The notes: a model not told the origin generated them from the sequence alone. Shown: positions 10,124-22,721, counted from the stretch's first letter. The stretch: DNA of 64,000 bases from Salvia splendens (GCF_004379255.2 NC_056042.1:15423901-15487900); one strand, 5' to 3'. Made by a program: numbers and translations.

Positions 10124-13068
10124 TTATCGGTGTCGTCTGCTCCTTCGCGGTGCAGGTGGTGCAGGTTGTTCCTTCGACTGGTCCTTCTCCGTCACAGCTC
10201 GGTCCGCATCATCCTTCGCCGGCTCCTCGGCCTCTGCCGGCACCTCGGCTTCCTCTGTCTCTGGCTCTTGCGGTCCATTATCCTGGCCTCCACGGTTACT
10301 CGGTGCGTCATGCTGGGCTTCATGGCCCCTGGCTCCTGTAGCTTGTTCTTTCCTCTGGTTGGTCACTTCCTCCAATAACTCATCTATCACGGATGCCATT
10401 CTGCTCATCTCCGTTATCAATCGCTGGTTCTCCTCTCCTAAATCAGTCATTATCGTCTCCATAGCAGCTTGCCTCTGAGTCAGCATACTCTGTCCCGCAG
10501 ACTCCTTCAATATCCGTTCCATTGCGGACGCCAAACGGATCATTTCTGCCCTCATCTGTATGTTCTCCTCTGCCATCTCAGTAACGGTTCTTTCCAACAA
10601 TGCAACTCTTCCTCCTGCCATGGCTTCCTCTCCCATTGCATAGAATTGTGGTCTTCTTACCCTCATATATACCGCGTTCGTCCTGACAAAGTAGGGTATG
10701 TCGAACGACCCCGGTGGACGTACCATGGGCAGTGGGGATAGGTCTTCGGCGTCCGTGATGGTAAGGTTGTTGCCGACGAAAGCCCCCAATATGTGGCAAA
10801 GGGTGAGGTTTCTAGCAGGATGCGTAGCAATCAAGTGACACTGATACGCCGTCCAAAATCCAAGATGCAGCTTGTGTCCTCGTCTCGCGCACCAAAGGAG
10901 ATACAACTCCGTCATCGAGGTGCGAACGGCCGAGTTGGATTGGCCCAGTAGATTGGCGTCCAGGTGGAGCTGTACTAGTCGCAGAACTGGATCATTGAAA
11001 TGGATGGAACGGGAGATAGTGGACGCGAATTCTCCAGCGCCGGGGTGGGTTAATTCAGCTTAGGCCTCCTGTGGATCAAAATCCACATGCCGACGGGGTA
11101 TACCCCTCTCCCTGTTCCTCCACTCAGAACTGATCGCTTCTTCCAGTGTACACATGCCCAGCCGACAGGTCCACTCTATCAAGTTCATACTAAACTCAGC
11201 TGCAAACAATCTAAAACTAATGGACACTTCATCCAGGTCCGTTGTCACCCTAAACCGAAAGGTAGTGAAGAACTCCTTCGCTAATCTCACACAGATACGT
11301 GGATCCCCATTTTGCAGCAGCCACTCAAAACCCAAAGCATTTATATAAGCAAGGAATGGGTCTCGGACACCTAGCTCATCTAGAGAAGGATAGTGCATTA
11401 CCTTCCCACATTTAATCTCCTTGCTGCCATCGTCCAAGCTTTCAAAGGTGTCCTGCAGCTTCTGCGTCTCGAAGAGTTTCATCTCCTCAGCGATCTCATT
11501 TGTGAAATCTACGGTCCATCTTCTATATCTGAGCCTCTCCACTGGTGGGTGGACAAGCTCTCGGTGATCATCTGGGAGTGACTGTTCCCCATACTCCTCA
11601 TTCTCCAAGGATATGCCGCTATCTGAATCCGACTCTTCACTGGCGGTGTACTCGCTATCACTCCGCTCTCCTCGACTGGGTGGAGTCCTTTGAGACGCTT
11701 CGGTAATCACGATTCCTGTGTTTGCTACTCTAGGCTTTTTGGTAACCGACTTCTTTTTTAGTGGAGCCTTCCCTTTTCTCTTCCTGGCTCGCTGGTATTG
11801 GGCTTCCTCCTCTTGGGCAGTAAGGGCGGTGTCTCCTGGGGCTGGGTATTTAACATGCTCAGATCCTCTTGGGCTTACTGACCCGGATGCGAGGTCTGGA
11901 CCTTCAGTCATCCCTTCAGTTTCCGTGCCCGGTTCGTTCTGTACTGGAGACACCCCAGCGTCTTCCTGATCAGTAGCTTGAACAGGTTCACTTTCAGCCT
12001 TCTTCGGAGTGGCTTGTTCCTCCTCGCTTACGATCTCTACTGGGTTCTCAGCCGTGTTCGTCTGGGCCTTGCTTGCTGTCCATTTGCCTAGGCATAGCTG
12101 AGATATCCGTGTGGGTTTCGGTTTCTCTGTTATCGGCCGCTTCACTGGTGGCGGTTTTAAGACGGAAGGCGTCACCGTTTTCGGTACTTGGGTTTCCATG
12201 GGTGGTCCCTCCTCTTCTACTTGCATTCTATCATCCCCGGCTTTCACTTGGGAATCTACTGACTCTGGCCCTTTCCCTTCACTCCGTACTTCCCCTTCCC
12301 CTCCTGCTAACTGGGAAGTTTGACCCTCCGGTGTGGTTCCTGTAACGGCTTTCTCCCTTTCTCCTACTGCCCCCAATGCGAGGTCTAGACCCTCAGCCAT
12401 TGGTGCAGTGTCCTCTTCCCTTCGGCTGACCTTGTTCAGAATCGAGTCAAATTCTTCGTCTGTCATGAGGCCTTGCTTTCTGGCCGATTCATTCAAGTCT
12501 ATATCACCCCTAACCCTCTCCTGACGGACGGTCTCCACAGCTGGCGTTTCCTCCACTATATTCCCCCCTTCACGGTCTTGGTTCTCCTCCCTCAGCCTTT
12601 CTGCCCTCTCCTCCAAATCAGAGTCGTAATGAGCCGCAATGGCCTCGATATCCTCAGGCTCGGTTCCTTGGGAAATCGGGGAACGTTCTTCTGTTTCTGT
12701 CAGTTCGGCTTCGACGAGAGGGTTTTATTCTTGTGGAATTTTAGGGGAAACCGGAACGATAGACGGAATGGGCACCGTGGGTTGTGCACTGGTTACTGAC
12801 ACGGCCACCGCTGGAGTTGCTCCGATTACGCTTCCTTTCCCCTACCTTGGCTAAAATACGCTAACTCCGCTGCCCAGTTTCTGTTCGGATCTTGCAATCG
12901 GAGAAACTCCGCCATTGCGTCTAGAGATATCATCGGTGGGGCTTGCTGGTTTGGTTCTTACGGTTGCGGGTTTGGCGGTGGTTCTTCCCGCGGTGGTTGT
13001 GGGTTGGGATTTTCTCCTCGGCGGGTTGAAGGGTTGTCGGCTTTTCTCACGACTCTTTTCTTTCCCAT
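10124..13068 (-). pseudogene. Athila-type extra ORF downstream of pol
   Basis: The frame starts at an ATG at 13068 (MGKKRVVRKAD) and is decayed. There is a TAA near 12959, a frame change near 12850, a TAA near 12726, a 518-codon open stretch (12616-11060), one TAA at 11060-11062 and then 311 further in-frame codons to 10124. The N-terminal half is acidic and low in complexity. It also has a basic patch (KRKGKAPLKKKSVTKKPR, about 11720-11790) that could be a nuclear signal. The conserved part around 11150-11400 (KEFFTTFRFRV, then SFRLFAAEFS) resembles the Athila ORF-1 family domain. After the TAA at 11060 the protein has a coiled-coil-like segment and an acidic, proline-rich tail ending RRSRRHR. 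Its function is unknown. An envelope role has been proposed for this position, but I see no clear transmembrane segment. Confidence 0.75.
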
Positions 13069-13712
13069 GGTTCCAGTGGTGATTGTTAGAGGGGATTTGG
13101 GTTTTGATTTCTGAAAGAGAATGGAAATGATGGTTTGTGATTTACGCTTTCTAAGAGAGTATGAGAGAGTATCTCTTGAAAGGGAATTTGAAAATCAGGG
13201 TTTGTGAGGGAGAAGGGTTGGGACAGTTGGTTTAATTTGGATGAGAGGGGGCTGTTGCAGGTGGTTTCAACCGGCCATCAACGGTTGCCGGTCGCAACGC
13301 TTAGGATGAAAGGCGGTTAGGAATGCTGGCCCCTGATTGGCTAGCGTGTCTCCTCTCTCTGCTCCACGCCATTCCAGCCGCTGCCACCCTGCAAAAGCTG
13401 CATAAGCCTCAATTAAAGTTTCGTCCTTAGCATAATTCCCCTCTATACTTAATTAAGGAAATAATTCAAATGGGCATTTAGATAAAAAAATTGAAGTAGC
13501 ACAAAATAGGTAATCTCTTGGTCCATTCGCGCTCCAATTTTAATTTAAGGCCCGAAAATATTTTTAGATTTCTTAGAAATTCTCTGACATGCAAAGACTA
13601 CGTATTTACAAAATTTACAATAGGCAATTTAGAATTCTACTTGGCCAGTATATGCAAAGATTATTCTCTAAAGGAACTAGCCACGTGGAATTCCAAATTC
13701 CTATCTTACTGA
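13069..13712 (-). other. Spacer between pol and the extra ORF
   Basis: About 640 bases without a supported coding region. The low-coordinate part is AT-rich and the high-coordinate part holds mixed sequence. It may contain splice or leader signals for the downstream ORF, but none can be fixed by eye. Confidence 0.5.
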
Positions 13713-16679
13713 TCAGTATGAAACCGATGTAAGTGGTTGTAGTGGAATTTCATCCACTACACCCACCTCGCTATTATCCCTGAATATTTTCAACCTATGT
13801 CCATTTACTATGAAAGGTTCAGAGTTAGAAAAACTCCCTGAAATTTCCACTGCCCCATTAGATCGAAGTGCAGTTATGATGTAAGGTCCTGTCCATTTGG
13901 ACTTGAGTTTCCCTGGCATAAGCTTCAATCTTGACTGGAAGAGTAGTACATTCTGCCCAACATGGAGCTCCTTAGTTCTCAGATTTCGATCATGCCACAA
14001 TTTAGTTCGCTCTTTGTACCACATGGCTGAGTCGAATGACTCCAATCTAAGTTCCTCAAGCTCCTGCAGTTGCAGCTTCCTTTCCTCTTCACAGGTTGTA
14101 GCATCCATATTCACTTTCTGTACTGCCCAGTATGCTCGATGCTCGATCCCAACCGGTAAGTGGCACATCTTCCCAAAAACAATCCGGTAAGGGGACATGC
14201 CTATGGGGGTTTTGTAGGCTGTTCGATATGCCCAGAGAGCATCCTCTAACCTTACACTCCAATCCTTCCTAGAAGTGTTCACAGTCTTCTCCAAAATTTT
14301 CTTTATCTCGCGGTTAGAAATCTCCGCTTGACCATTTGCTTGCGGATGGTAAGGGCTGGATAGTCTATGGTGCACACCGTACTTTTTCATCAAGGATTCA
14401 ATTGTACGATTACAGAAGTGCGTACCTTGATCGGATATGATCGCCCTGGGCACACCGAATCGGCTGAAGATATGACTCTTTAAGAACTTGGCCACCTCCT
14501 TGGATTCACACGTGCTTGTGGCCTTGGCTTCTACCCATTTGGAGACGTAGTCTACAGCAACTAGGATATATAGATTCCCATAGGATGAAGGAAACGGACC
14601 CATGAAGTCCATTCCCCATATGTCGAATAGCTCGCAAACTATTATGGGTACCTGCGGCATTTCATCCCGTGCAGATATTCCACCGGTCAGTTGGCAACGC
14701 TCACAGCTCCTGCAGAACTCGTACGCATCTTTGTTGAGAGTTGGCCAGTAAAAGCCGCTATCCAGAATCTTCCTTGTCGTCTTCTTGGACCCGAAGTGCC
14801 CTCCACATGCTAACGAATGGCAGTGGGTTAAAACATCCCGCTGCTCCCAGTCAGGAATGCACCTCCTTATCACTTGATCGGACCCTACTCTCCACAGATA
14901 GGGGTCGTCCCAAAAGTAGTATTTTGCTTCACTCTTGATCTTCATTCTTTGGGCTTTGGTAACACTCGGTACTTCTGGAAGCTCTCCAGTTACTAGGTAG
15001 TTGGCCAGGTCCGCATACCACGGCTCTTGCCCTACCTTCTCTTTCCCTTTTGCTGTATCATTCTGACCAGTAAGTTTGAACACTTCTTCCCAATCAATTT
15101 TTCTGGGCGCAAAAATCACCTCACACAAATGTTCCTCTGGAAATTTATCATGCAATTTGTCACCGTTTCCATCTTGCATTATTCTGCTCAAATGGTCTGC
15201 CACCTTGTTCTCGACTCCTCTCTTATCTTCCACCTCCCAATCAAATTCTTGTAACAAGAGTACCCATCGGATCAAGCGTGGTTTGGATTCCTTCTTGGCA
15301 ATCAGATACTTAATCGCTGCATGGTCAGTATACACTATGACTTTGGATCCTAGCAAATATGGCCGGAACTTCTCGAAAGAATACACCACTGCCAGCATCT
15401 CTTTTTCAGTGGTATCGTAATTCCGCTGGGCTTGATTCAGAGTCTTGGACGCATAAAAAATTACGTACCTCTTCCCATCGATCTTCTGACCCAGCACGGC
15501 TCCTACCGCAAAATCGCTGGCGTCGCACATTACTTCGAAAGGATGGTTCCAGTCAGGAGCCCTTATGATAGGTGCGGATATCAGCTTTTCCTTGAGAAGA
15601 TTGAAAGCAGCCTTGCATTGCTCATCAAAAACGAACTCCACGTCATTTTGAAGTAGCCTGATAAGGGGTTGGGCGATTTTGGAGAAATCCTTAATAAATC
15701 TTCGATAAAATCCGGCGTGCCCCAGAAAACCCCTTATTCCCTTCTGATCAGTAGGGAATGGCAATTTTGATATAACATCCACCTTAGCTTGATCCACCTG
15801 AATGCCTCTCTCTGAAACCACGTGTCCTAAAACAATACCCTCGGTGACCATAAAATGACACTTCTCAAAGTTTAAAACCAAGCTCTTGGCTTGACACCTT
15901 TCTAGAACTATGTCCAAGTGATGAAGGCATGTGTCAAAAGAATCGACATAGACCGTAAAATCATCCATAAATATCTCTATACAATCTTCAATCAGATCGG
16001 AGAATATGATCATCATACAACGTTGAAAAGTACCTGGAGCGTTGCATAGGCCGAAAGGCATGCGTCTATATGCATAGGTTCCGAATGGGCATGTGAAGGT
16101 CATCTTGTCCTGGTCCTCAGGATCCACGTAAATTTGGAAATATCCGATGTATCCATCCAAAAAGCAAAAATACTTCTTACCGGCTAGCCTCTCCAACATC
16201 TGGTCGATGAAAGGCAAAGGAAAATGGTCTTTCCTCGTTGCATTGTTTAGCTTTCGGTAGTCGATGCACATTCGCCAACCCGTGACTAGCCTCGTTGGAA
16301 TCAGCTCATTCCTCTCATTTTGGACGACTTGGATTCCCGACTTCTTTGGAACCATGTGGATCGGACTGACCCACTCACTGTCTGGCACTGAATAGATAAT
16401 TCCTAGCGATAACAACTTCAAGATTTCCTTCAATATTTCCTCTTGCATGTTCGGGTTTACCTTCCTTTGAGCATCTCTATGTGCTTTCGCTCCTTCTTCC
16501 AGCCTAATATGGTGCATGCAGACGTCGGGGCTTATCCCCACTAAATCTGTAAGACTCCATCCAATCGCCTTCTTGTTCTTACTCAGCACAGTCAGCAGCC
16601 TAGCCTCCTGTTCCCTTGTAAGACTGCTACTGATGATCACTGGATATGAGTCCTCACCTCCGAGGAAGGCATACTTCAA
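13713..16679 (-). CDS. Athila pol: reverse transcriptase, RNase H, integrase
   Basis: Open for 988 codons and continuous in frame with gag and protease upstream. It would be one polyprotein but for the stops. Reverse transcriptase spans about residues 75-330, with the catalytic box FMDDF at 237-241. RNase H follows, with [10 protein letters not shown] at 384-393, the glutamate in TTEKEMLAV near 426 and YTDHAAIKY near 450-458. Integrase has its zinc-binding H619/H628 and C659/C662, then the catalytic D691, D750 and E786, the last two separated by 35 residues (DD35E). The C-terminus carries the usual gypsy tail ([16 protein letters not shown]). No chromodomain is seen. All listed catalytic residues are intact, which is unusual next to the damaged gag. 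Confidence 0.92.
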   Translation of the reverse strand: MKYAFLGGEDSYPVIISSSLTREQEARLLTVLSKNKKAIGWSLTDLVGISPDVCMHHIRLEEGAKAHRDAQRKVNPNMQEEILKEILKLLSLGIIYSVPDSEWVSPIHMVPKKSGIQVVQNERNELIPTRLVTGWRMCIDYRKLNNATRKDHFPLPFIDQMLERLAGKKYFCFLDGYIGYFQIYVDPEDQDKMTFTCPFGTYAYRRMPFGLCNAPGTFQRCMMIIFSDLIEDCIEIFMDDFTVYVDSFDTCLHHLDIVLERCQAKSLVLNFEKCHFMVTEGIVLGHVVSERGIQVDQAKVDVISKLPFPTDQKGIRGFLGHAGFYRRFIKDFSKIAQPLIRLLQNDVEFVFDEQCKAAFNLLKEKLISAPIIRAPDWNHPFEVMCDASDFAVGAVLGQKIDGKRYVIFYASKTLNQAQRNYDTTEKEMLAVVYSFEKFRPYLLGSKVIVYTDHAAIKYLIAKKESKPRLIRWVLLLQEFDWEVEDKRGVENKVADHLSRIMQDGNGDKLHDKFPEEHLCEVIFAPRKIDWEEVFKLTGQNDTAKGKEKVGQEPWYADLANYLVTGELPEVPSVTKAQRMKIKSEAKYYFWDDPYLWRVGSDQVIRRCIPDWEQRDVLTHCHSLACGGHFGSKKTTRKILDSGFYWPTLNKDAYEFCRSCERCQLTGGISARDEMPQVPIIVCELFDIWGMDFMGPFPSSYGNLYILVAVDYVSKWVEAKATSTCESKEVAKFLKSHIFSRFGVPRAIISDQGTHFCNRTIESLMKKYGVHHRLSSPYHPQANGQAEISNREIKKILEKTVNTSRKDWSVRLEDALWAYRTAYKTPIGMSPYRIVFGKMCHLPVGIEHRAYWAVQKVNMDATTCEEERKLQLQELEELRLESFDSAMWYKERTKLWHDRNLRTKELHVGQNVLLFQSRLKLMPGKLKSKWTGPYIITALRSNGAVEISGSFSNSEPFIVNGHRLKIFRDNSEVGVVDEIPLQPLTSVSY

Positions 16680-16772
16680 ATTCGAGGGTAATTTCTTCAG
16701 CTCAACTTGGGGTGGAAGTGTGTCTTCGGGTAAGGGGTTTTTCTCAGTCTCTCCTTCTTTTTCTAAATCTCC

Positions 16773-18017
16773 CTATGATGGTTCTTCTATACTGACTGGT
16801 AGCTGAGCCCCTGCGGCTCCAATGAACTCCGATTTCTGACAGAATTCCTTGATCGCTACTTCTATTTCTTCATCAGTCAACCCTTGGCTACTGATCAGAT
16901 CACACCATGCAGCAGCATCTATGTCAGCCTGTTCATAAACATCTAAAGCCTGGAGTTTCTCCTGCAATAGTTCGGTCTCAAGAAAATCTTGGACTAGGGG
17001 GTCAATCACATCAACATAGCATAGATTTTCAGAATCGATGGGTTTCTTCATGGCATCATTTATATCGAAGGTAAACTTCTCCCCATGAAAATCAATGCAA
17101 ATAGTCCCCTCAGCCATATCCACTATTGTCTTGGCCGTTCTCAGAAAAGGTCTCCCTAACAAGACTCCACTAGACTCCCTCGCTTCATGCTCACTCATTT
17201 TGATCACATAAAAATCAGCAGGGTATGTAAAATCATACACTCTTACTAACACATTTTCTAAAACTCCCTCAGGACTTATGCACGACCTATCAGCCAGTTG
17301 GATCAACACCCTTGTATTTGACAGCCTCACTCCTTTCAACCGGTTATAAATAGACAATGGCATGACATTTATAGATGCCCCCAAATCACACATTGCATGT
17401 TCGACCTTCACATCTCCTACAGTTATGGGTAGGGTGAACATACCTGGGTCGGCTCTCTTGGGTGGTAACTTCTTTTGCACTATTGCTGACGCTATCCCTT
17501 CCACCATAATCTTGCCATCCTTCTGGGCTCTCTCAGCTATGAAGTCCTTTATGAATTTCCCGAGAGGGGGTAGCTTCACGGCTTGGAGGAATGGTATGGT
17601 GACATCCAACTTCCCAAAAATCGACAAGTAGTCAATCGGGTTCTCTTTCTTCCTCTTTGTAACAAATCGGAATGGGAATGGTTTCTCGCCTTTTTTCTCC
17701 TCTACTGGTCCCTCAGCAACCTTCTTGGAGTCTTTCTTGGGTAGTTCCTGGGTCTGGGCCTCCATTCTGGGCTCTTCCTCTTGAGGAGGTTCCTTCCTGG
17801 TCAGTAGGATGTCGGGTTCACCTCTTACACTTGGTGTATCATCCAAGAAGAATGGATCCTGCATCCGAGGCATAGGTCTCCCTAATTCTTCCGCTGAAAT
17901 GGTATCGCCTCCTATCTTCGTTCCATTGGATCCTCCACTAGGTCGTTTCGGTTGAGGCGCGTCATAAGTAGTTCCTGACCTCAACGTAACCTTACTAACA
18001 TTTGCCTTTTCGGGCAT
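16773..18017 (-). pseudogene. Athila gag C-terminus and aspartic protease region
   Basis: This is the same reading frame as pol (93 bases separate them) and as gag above. It is closed by a TAG at 16773-16775 that is one C-to-T change from CAG. It starts with a hydrophilic linker. The retroviral-type protease follows: its active-site loop reads CDLGASINVMP near 17370-17400, matching the DLGAS form typical of Athila elements, and GVLLGRPFL lies near 17150. The protease residues look intact. Only the stop breaks the polyprotein. Confidence 0.85.
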
Positions 18018-19790
18018 TTAGACTGTAGATGGGAGTTTCCCCACATTTCCCTTCAAATCACCCACCGAACTGGCCAGTTGAGCTAACTGCCTATTCATCA
18101 TATCCATGTTCGCCTTATGTTCCTTCTGGGCATTTTGCATCCCCTGCACGACCTCATTATGGGATTGCAATTCTCCTTTGATGCTCTGTTGTGACGCTAG
18201 CATTTCACCCATCATGTCCTCAACGGATCTCCTTGGCCTGTTCGAATTTTGGAAATGACTCGGCCTTTGGTGTTGATAGTTCTGGGAGTTTTGCTGGCCT
18301 TGATTAGGCGGGTATTGGTTATACTGGGCAGGAGGGGTGTACTGATCTTGAGGATATTGATTCTGGTGCTGGCCTTAGAATTGATTTTGGTTCTGATGGT
18401 ATTGGGGTCCTGGGTTCGGCTGATTTTGGAAATTTAGGAAGTTTCTCTGGTGGGGCGGCACATAGACAGGGTTCGGGTTCTGGTTTTGTGGGTTTTGGTT
18501 TTGGGATTGTTGGTTTCTTCCTGACCAGTTGGGCTGGTAGTCTGGGTTTGCTGGTCCACGGTTAGGGTTTTGGTTCGGATGGGGGTTATACTGGTTCTGA
18601 CCTTGGTTCTGATTTTGGCTTCCGTCACCCCATCGGAAGTTTGGATGATCCCTCCATGGTGCATCCCGTTGTCTACCTTGAATCCAATGCCCACTAGAAT
18701 TGAAGTACCCCGCAGCATTAACTTGCTTCATATTCCTGAAGTCATTAGGCTGATCATAGTTCGGTCCTTGATTTCCCTGCTCTGCACCCTTGTAATTCCC
18801 AGCTGGGGGAGGTGGTGGAGTGCTCTTCTCGATCGCACTCAGAAGTGACTTCTTCAGCTCATCCATTTTCAAATCCATTTTCTGCTCCAGCTTATTTTCC
18901 TGATCAGTAAACGAGGCAACAGCAGCCCGCTCTCGGTTGTATCCTTCCCTTGAATGGTCATACTCTTTCTTTGCATTCAGTAGCTTCCTTAGGACTCTCT
19001 TCGCTTCGCTGACCCGTAATTGCGTGAAGCTTCCTCCTGACGATGAATTTGCCAGGTCCTTGGTTACCGCGTTCATACCTTCGTAGAAAGTATGATGTAC
19101 GTCAATGTCCGCCATGCGATGGTTGGGACATGATTCCAAAAGACTCATGTATCTTGCCCAATAATCACTCAAGGGTTCATCATACCCTTGCTTCACATTA
19201 GTTATTTCCCTCTTCAGCGCGCTTGTCTTGGATGACGAAAAAAACTCACCCAGGAATGCTGACTTGAAATCGGCCCAAGTCTCAATAGAGTTGGGGGGCA
19301 GGCGCATGAACCAGGTGTTAGCTTCCCCCTTGAGCACAAATGGCAAAGCCTTCAGCCTATAATCATCCTCAGTCGCTCATGCTGGTCTCCTCTGCGCCCT
19401 ACAAATTTTACAAAACTCATGAAGAAACTCAAACGGCCCTTCATAGCTCTTCCCACAGTATGTAGGCAGGATCGCGATCACATGAGGCTTCACATCACAG
19501 GCGGTTTGCCCTGGAGTAACGACTATGGCTTGCGGGGGCTCTCCTTCAGTATGTGCGTTCAGCGTCCCGATCTCCGGGTCTTCATCTCCCTGGTTGGCCA
19601 TTTCCCTTGGGTTGCCTTCCAACAGTGGTTTCTCTTCTGGTATTGGTCCCTCTATGGTGCCCTTCTCTTCGTCACTACTCGTGCCTAGGTCAGACAAGGT
19701 GGTCGACAGGCCAGAACGAGTGGTTACGAGTATAGTTCCTCGCTTGAGTATTTTCGGCCTCCACTGATCAGGAGACGAGCTACTGCTCAT
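18018..19790 (-). pseudogene. Athila gag with three in-frame stops
   Basis: The likely start is the ATG at 19790 (MSSSSSPDQWRPK), about 87 bases past the primer-binding site. The capsid-like retrotransposon gag domain lies around 18900-19360 (PFVLKGEANTWFMRLP, then FKSAFLGEFF). A very asparagine/glutamine-rich region follows at about 18280-18780 and a short coiled-coil-like segment near 18050-18220. No zinc knuckle is seen, as is common in Athila gag. The stops are TGA 19377-19379 (from CGA by C-to-T), TAA 18375-18377 (from CAA by C-to-T) and TAA 18018-18020. The frame is kept throughout, so the damage is point mutation only. Confidence 0.88.
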
Positions 19791-19876
19791 AAACTGAAAT
19801 GAAAAGAAAAAGGAAAATTATACACAATATATACACCAAAGTATCACACACAATAGCAACTCAAAAACGCCATCCA

Positions 19877-19894
19877 TCCCCGGCAACGACGCCA
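19877..19894 (-). other. Primer-binding site, tRNA-Asp type
   Basis: Read on the minus strand the site is TGGCGTCGTTGCCGGGGA, two bases from the LTR end. It matches the complement of the 3' end of plant tRNA-Asp(GTC), TCCCCGGCAACGGCGCCA, with one mismatch. This is the usual primer for Athila/Tat-group elements and fixes both the orientation and the inner LTR border. Confidence 0.9.
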
Positions 19895-19896
19895 TT

Positions 19897-21352
19897 TGAA
19901 ACGGACCAGGGGTGCGTAGGTGTCGTTCAAGTAAGGATATATCCTACTGGTCAGGATAGAGATCCTAACTAAGCCTAGACCCTGGTTTAAAAGATTCCTC
20001 AACCCACTCCTACTGATCAGTATAGTGGTGATAAGGGTCGAATCCCACAGAGATGGTGCGTTTAAACTACCGAGGTGATATTTGGAAAGGTTGGTTAGCT
20101 ACCACGCTTGGGTTGAGTCTCTACCTAGGCAAGAACTTAAAGGTGGTGTTTTACTGGTCAGACGGTATGAAAGACATCTGGAATGTAACTGTGTACGTGA
20201 AATGGGGAGACATTTTTGTAACAGAAAATATTTAGAAGGTACGGGTTTCTATTTTGGGCTAAACGGAATATTCAGAGGGTAGTGGAAGTTTGGTGACTAG
20301 GCTGACAGGGCTTAACTAAAAGTGAAGGTCAAAAGCAAAAAGCATCTAAAAAGTAAGTGGTCCCCTCCAATTGAAATAGACACCATCTTCTTCAACAACA
20401 CATCCAAAATTCAGATAACAATTCCAGATTCAACACGGAAAACACAGATTATCAACTCGCGAACACAAATCTAAAACTACGAAATCAAATCTGAAATCAA
20501 ACACTGGAACTGGACTTCTGCATACTGGTCAACATGGAAGAACGATTCGGAAATTAAAACTAAGCTTTGCATGCAACGATCCACTTCCCAATCAAACAGT
20601 ACCAGCTTATACTATCCTAGAGAAACTTGCTACGTAAAACAGAAATGGGAGATTCAGCACTTAAAACATTAAGAAACTTTAGATCTAAGCTAACTAGGCA
20701 AGGAAGGAAAAGAAAACAACACAATAAACGAAACGGAAATCAACTTCATAGCATAAACACGTTCGGATCTTCAACAAGTACTTCAAAAGCAGAAAATATC
20801 CAAAAGCAACAAAGATCCAACGTAAGGAAAGTGTTTTTGCCACTCCGGGCGATGGAATCTCTAAGCTACGGTCTTGCTGGCTGGAACGGACGATGACTGG
20901 AACTCTGGGAACATCTGGGCGTCAGGTGATCATGGCTGCCGCGAGGCAAGAAGCGGGACACGGCTGAAAGACTGGTATTACCGAGAGAACTCTCTACCTA
21001 AAGATGGTGGTGAATGAGTGAATGTGGATTTTTTTTCTCTCTCTCCTTCTTGGCTTCCTTTTATAGGGAGGCTTACCCTTGATTTTAGGGTAAATCCTCA
21101 TTGCAAGTTGACTTCTTTGCCCTTAATTGTGGGTAATCCGTCCCAGCTATCCGTCTTCTCCATCTCAAGCCGTTTCAGCACGAATACTGATCAGTATGAG
21201 ATCATGCTAGCGCCCTTTTTCACCTGAACATTCCGAAACTTCCCTACTGGCTAGAACACTTAACCTGCACACTTTGAGCAACTGTTTTGCAGATATAATC
21301 AATTTTGCACATCATACTGACCCGTAACAAAGGCCTAGAATACGACTTATCA
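19897..21352 (-). repeat. Athila element 5' LTR
   Basis: It runs from TGAAACGGACC to GACTTATCA on the plus strand, 1,456 bp, and lies next to the primer-binding site. Compared with the 3' LTR it lacks about 33 bases near 20831 and carries a scatter of substitutions. The 'tataggga' near 21062 on the plus strand gives a TATA-like 'tccctataaaa' on the element's own strand. It could be the element promoter, but this is not proven. Confidence 0.93.
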
Positions 21353-21357
21353 TGTAT
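21353..21357 (+). other. Target-site duplication of the Athila element, right copy
   Basis: TGTAT directly follows the terminal CA of the LTR, matching TGTAC at 6897-6901 except for one transition. Confidence 0.7.
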
Positions 21358-22721
21358 AAACAATTCCCGAAATTTCAACTTTTACTCCAAGTATTGTAGT
21401 GACGTGCTGCAGTGGGAGGGTCTCTCCTCGGACAGCAATGTATTAGATCACTCATCGGACATCAATGTAGTGAGCCCGATAGATACATTGGTTTGGGAGA
21501 ATCTATGGATCACTCCTCAGACAGCAATGTATTAGATCCCTATAACTTTGCAGAGGCGCAGGCGGATGTCGATCATTGCGAATGGGTGAAAGCAATGAAT
21601 TCGGAACTAGAATCTATGATAGACAAAGAAGTCTACTATTTGTCCATCCTACCTGAAGGTTGTTCATAAGTTTGGATTCGAAAAGTGCCCAAATGAAAGA
21701 TGCGTTTACAAGAAGGTTCAAAAGGGGAATGTTGTGTTCTTAGTTTTATATGTAGATGACATTCTTCTAATTGGAAACAATATAAAGTTGTTGTCATCAG
21801 TACGAACTTGGTTGTCGAACCAGTTCGAGATGAAGGATATGGGAGACGCGAGACACATCCTCGGAATCAAGGTTCTTCGGAATCGTGAGAAGAGGACGTT
21901 GTGTTTATTTCAAGAACCTTACATAGACATTGTACTTAGCCACTTTAGCATGCAAGATGCCAAGAAAGGTTTCTTACCTTTTAGACATGGCATTCATCTA
22001 TCTCAAGAGATGTGCTCCAAAACGTCGTATGAGATAGAAGAGATGAGAAGGATACCATATGCTTCGGCAGTTGGAAGTCTCTTGTATGCTATGCTTTGTA
22101 CAAGGCCTGATATTTGCTTTGTTGTTGGCATGGTGGCAAGATATCAGTCGAATCCGGGGCAAGGACATTGGACTGCCATAAAGAACATATTCAAGTACCT
22201 TAAACGGACTAAGGACTATGCTCTAGTTTACAATGCAGCCGAGCTCTGTCCTTTGGGATATACTGACTCAGATTTTCAAGCTAATCAGGACTCGAGAAAA
22301 TCTACTTCTGGATATGTGTTCACCTTAGGAGGTGCAGCCGTAATTTGGAAGAGGGTCAAGCAGAAATGCATCACGGACTCTACCATGGAAGCCGAATATG
22401 TGGCCGCTTCGGAGGCTGCGAAAGAGGTTGTATGGTTCAAGAACTTCCTTATGGACTCAGGTGTGGTTACGAATCTGCCCAAGAGCATCACCATTTATTG
22501 TGACAATTCTGGTGCTGTGACAGGCTCACAAAGCGAGTAAACACATACAGAGGAAGTATCATATCATTAGAAATATATAGCAGAGAGGAGACATACAAAT
22601 GGTCAAGATTGCGTCAGAGAACAACCTGGCAGATCCTTTTACAAAGGTTTTGGCGGTGAAACCGTTGAACGCCATGTTGAAGGAATGGGAGTTCGAATCA
22701 TTCAAGACCTCAACTCGCATC
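21358..22721 (+). pseudogene. Ty1-copia reverse transcriptase / RNase H, right half
   Basis: Continuation of the copia element from 6901. A remnant of the RT N-terminus (WVKAMNSELESM near 21578) breaks at about 21660. A large internal piece of RT is missing, since the sequence jumps to FGFEKCPNERCVYKK near 21675. The frame from 21734 then holds the catalytic YVDD (LVLYVDDILLIG), the connection domain (YASAVGSLLYAM, TRPDICF) and RNase H (YTDSDFQAN and STMEAEYVAAS). It is cut by a deletion/frameshift at 22535 near NSGAV. The last recognisable residues (IASENNLADPFTK, about 22602-22640) lie in another frame. The element has no 3' LTR, because it is joined to a chromovirus fragment near 22715. 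Confidence 0.85.

Larger units (their letters stand above)
6902..21352 (-). mobile_element. Full-length Athila-type Ty3-gypsy retrotransposon
   Basis: The element is 14,451 bp and lies in minus orientation inside a copia element. On its own strand the order is 5' LTR (21352-19897), primer-binding site (19894-19877), gag-pol frame (19790-13713), an extra Athila-type ORF (13068-10124), a non-coding 3' region (10123-8390) and the 3' LTR (8389-6902). Pol order is protease, RT, RNase H, integrase, as in gypsy elements. The extra ORF after pol and the tRNA-Asp primer type place it in the Athila group. By eye the two LTRs differ by roughly two percent plus a 33-bp indel, so insertion is fairly recent. 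Four stops in gag-pol show it is not autonomous now. Confidence 0.92.

Noticed and set aside
6902..21352. An exogenous virus copy
   Set aside because: Gene order, primer type and extra ORF fit an Athila-group plant LTR retrotransposon. No envelope with membrane segments is visible.
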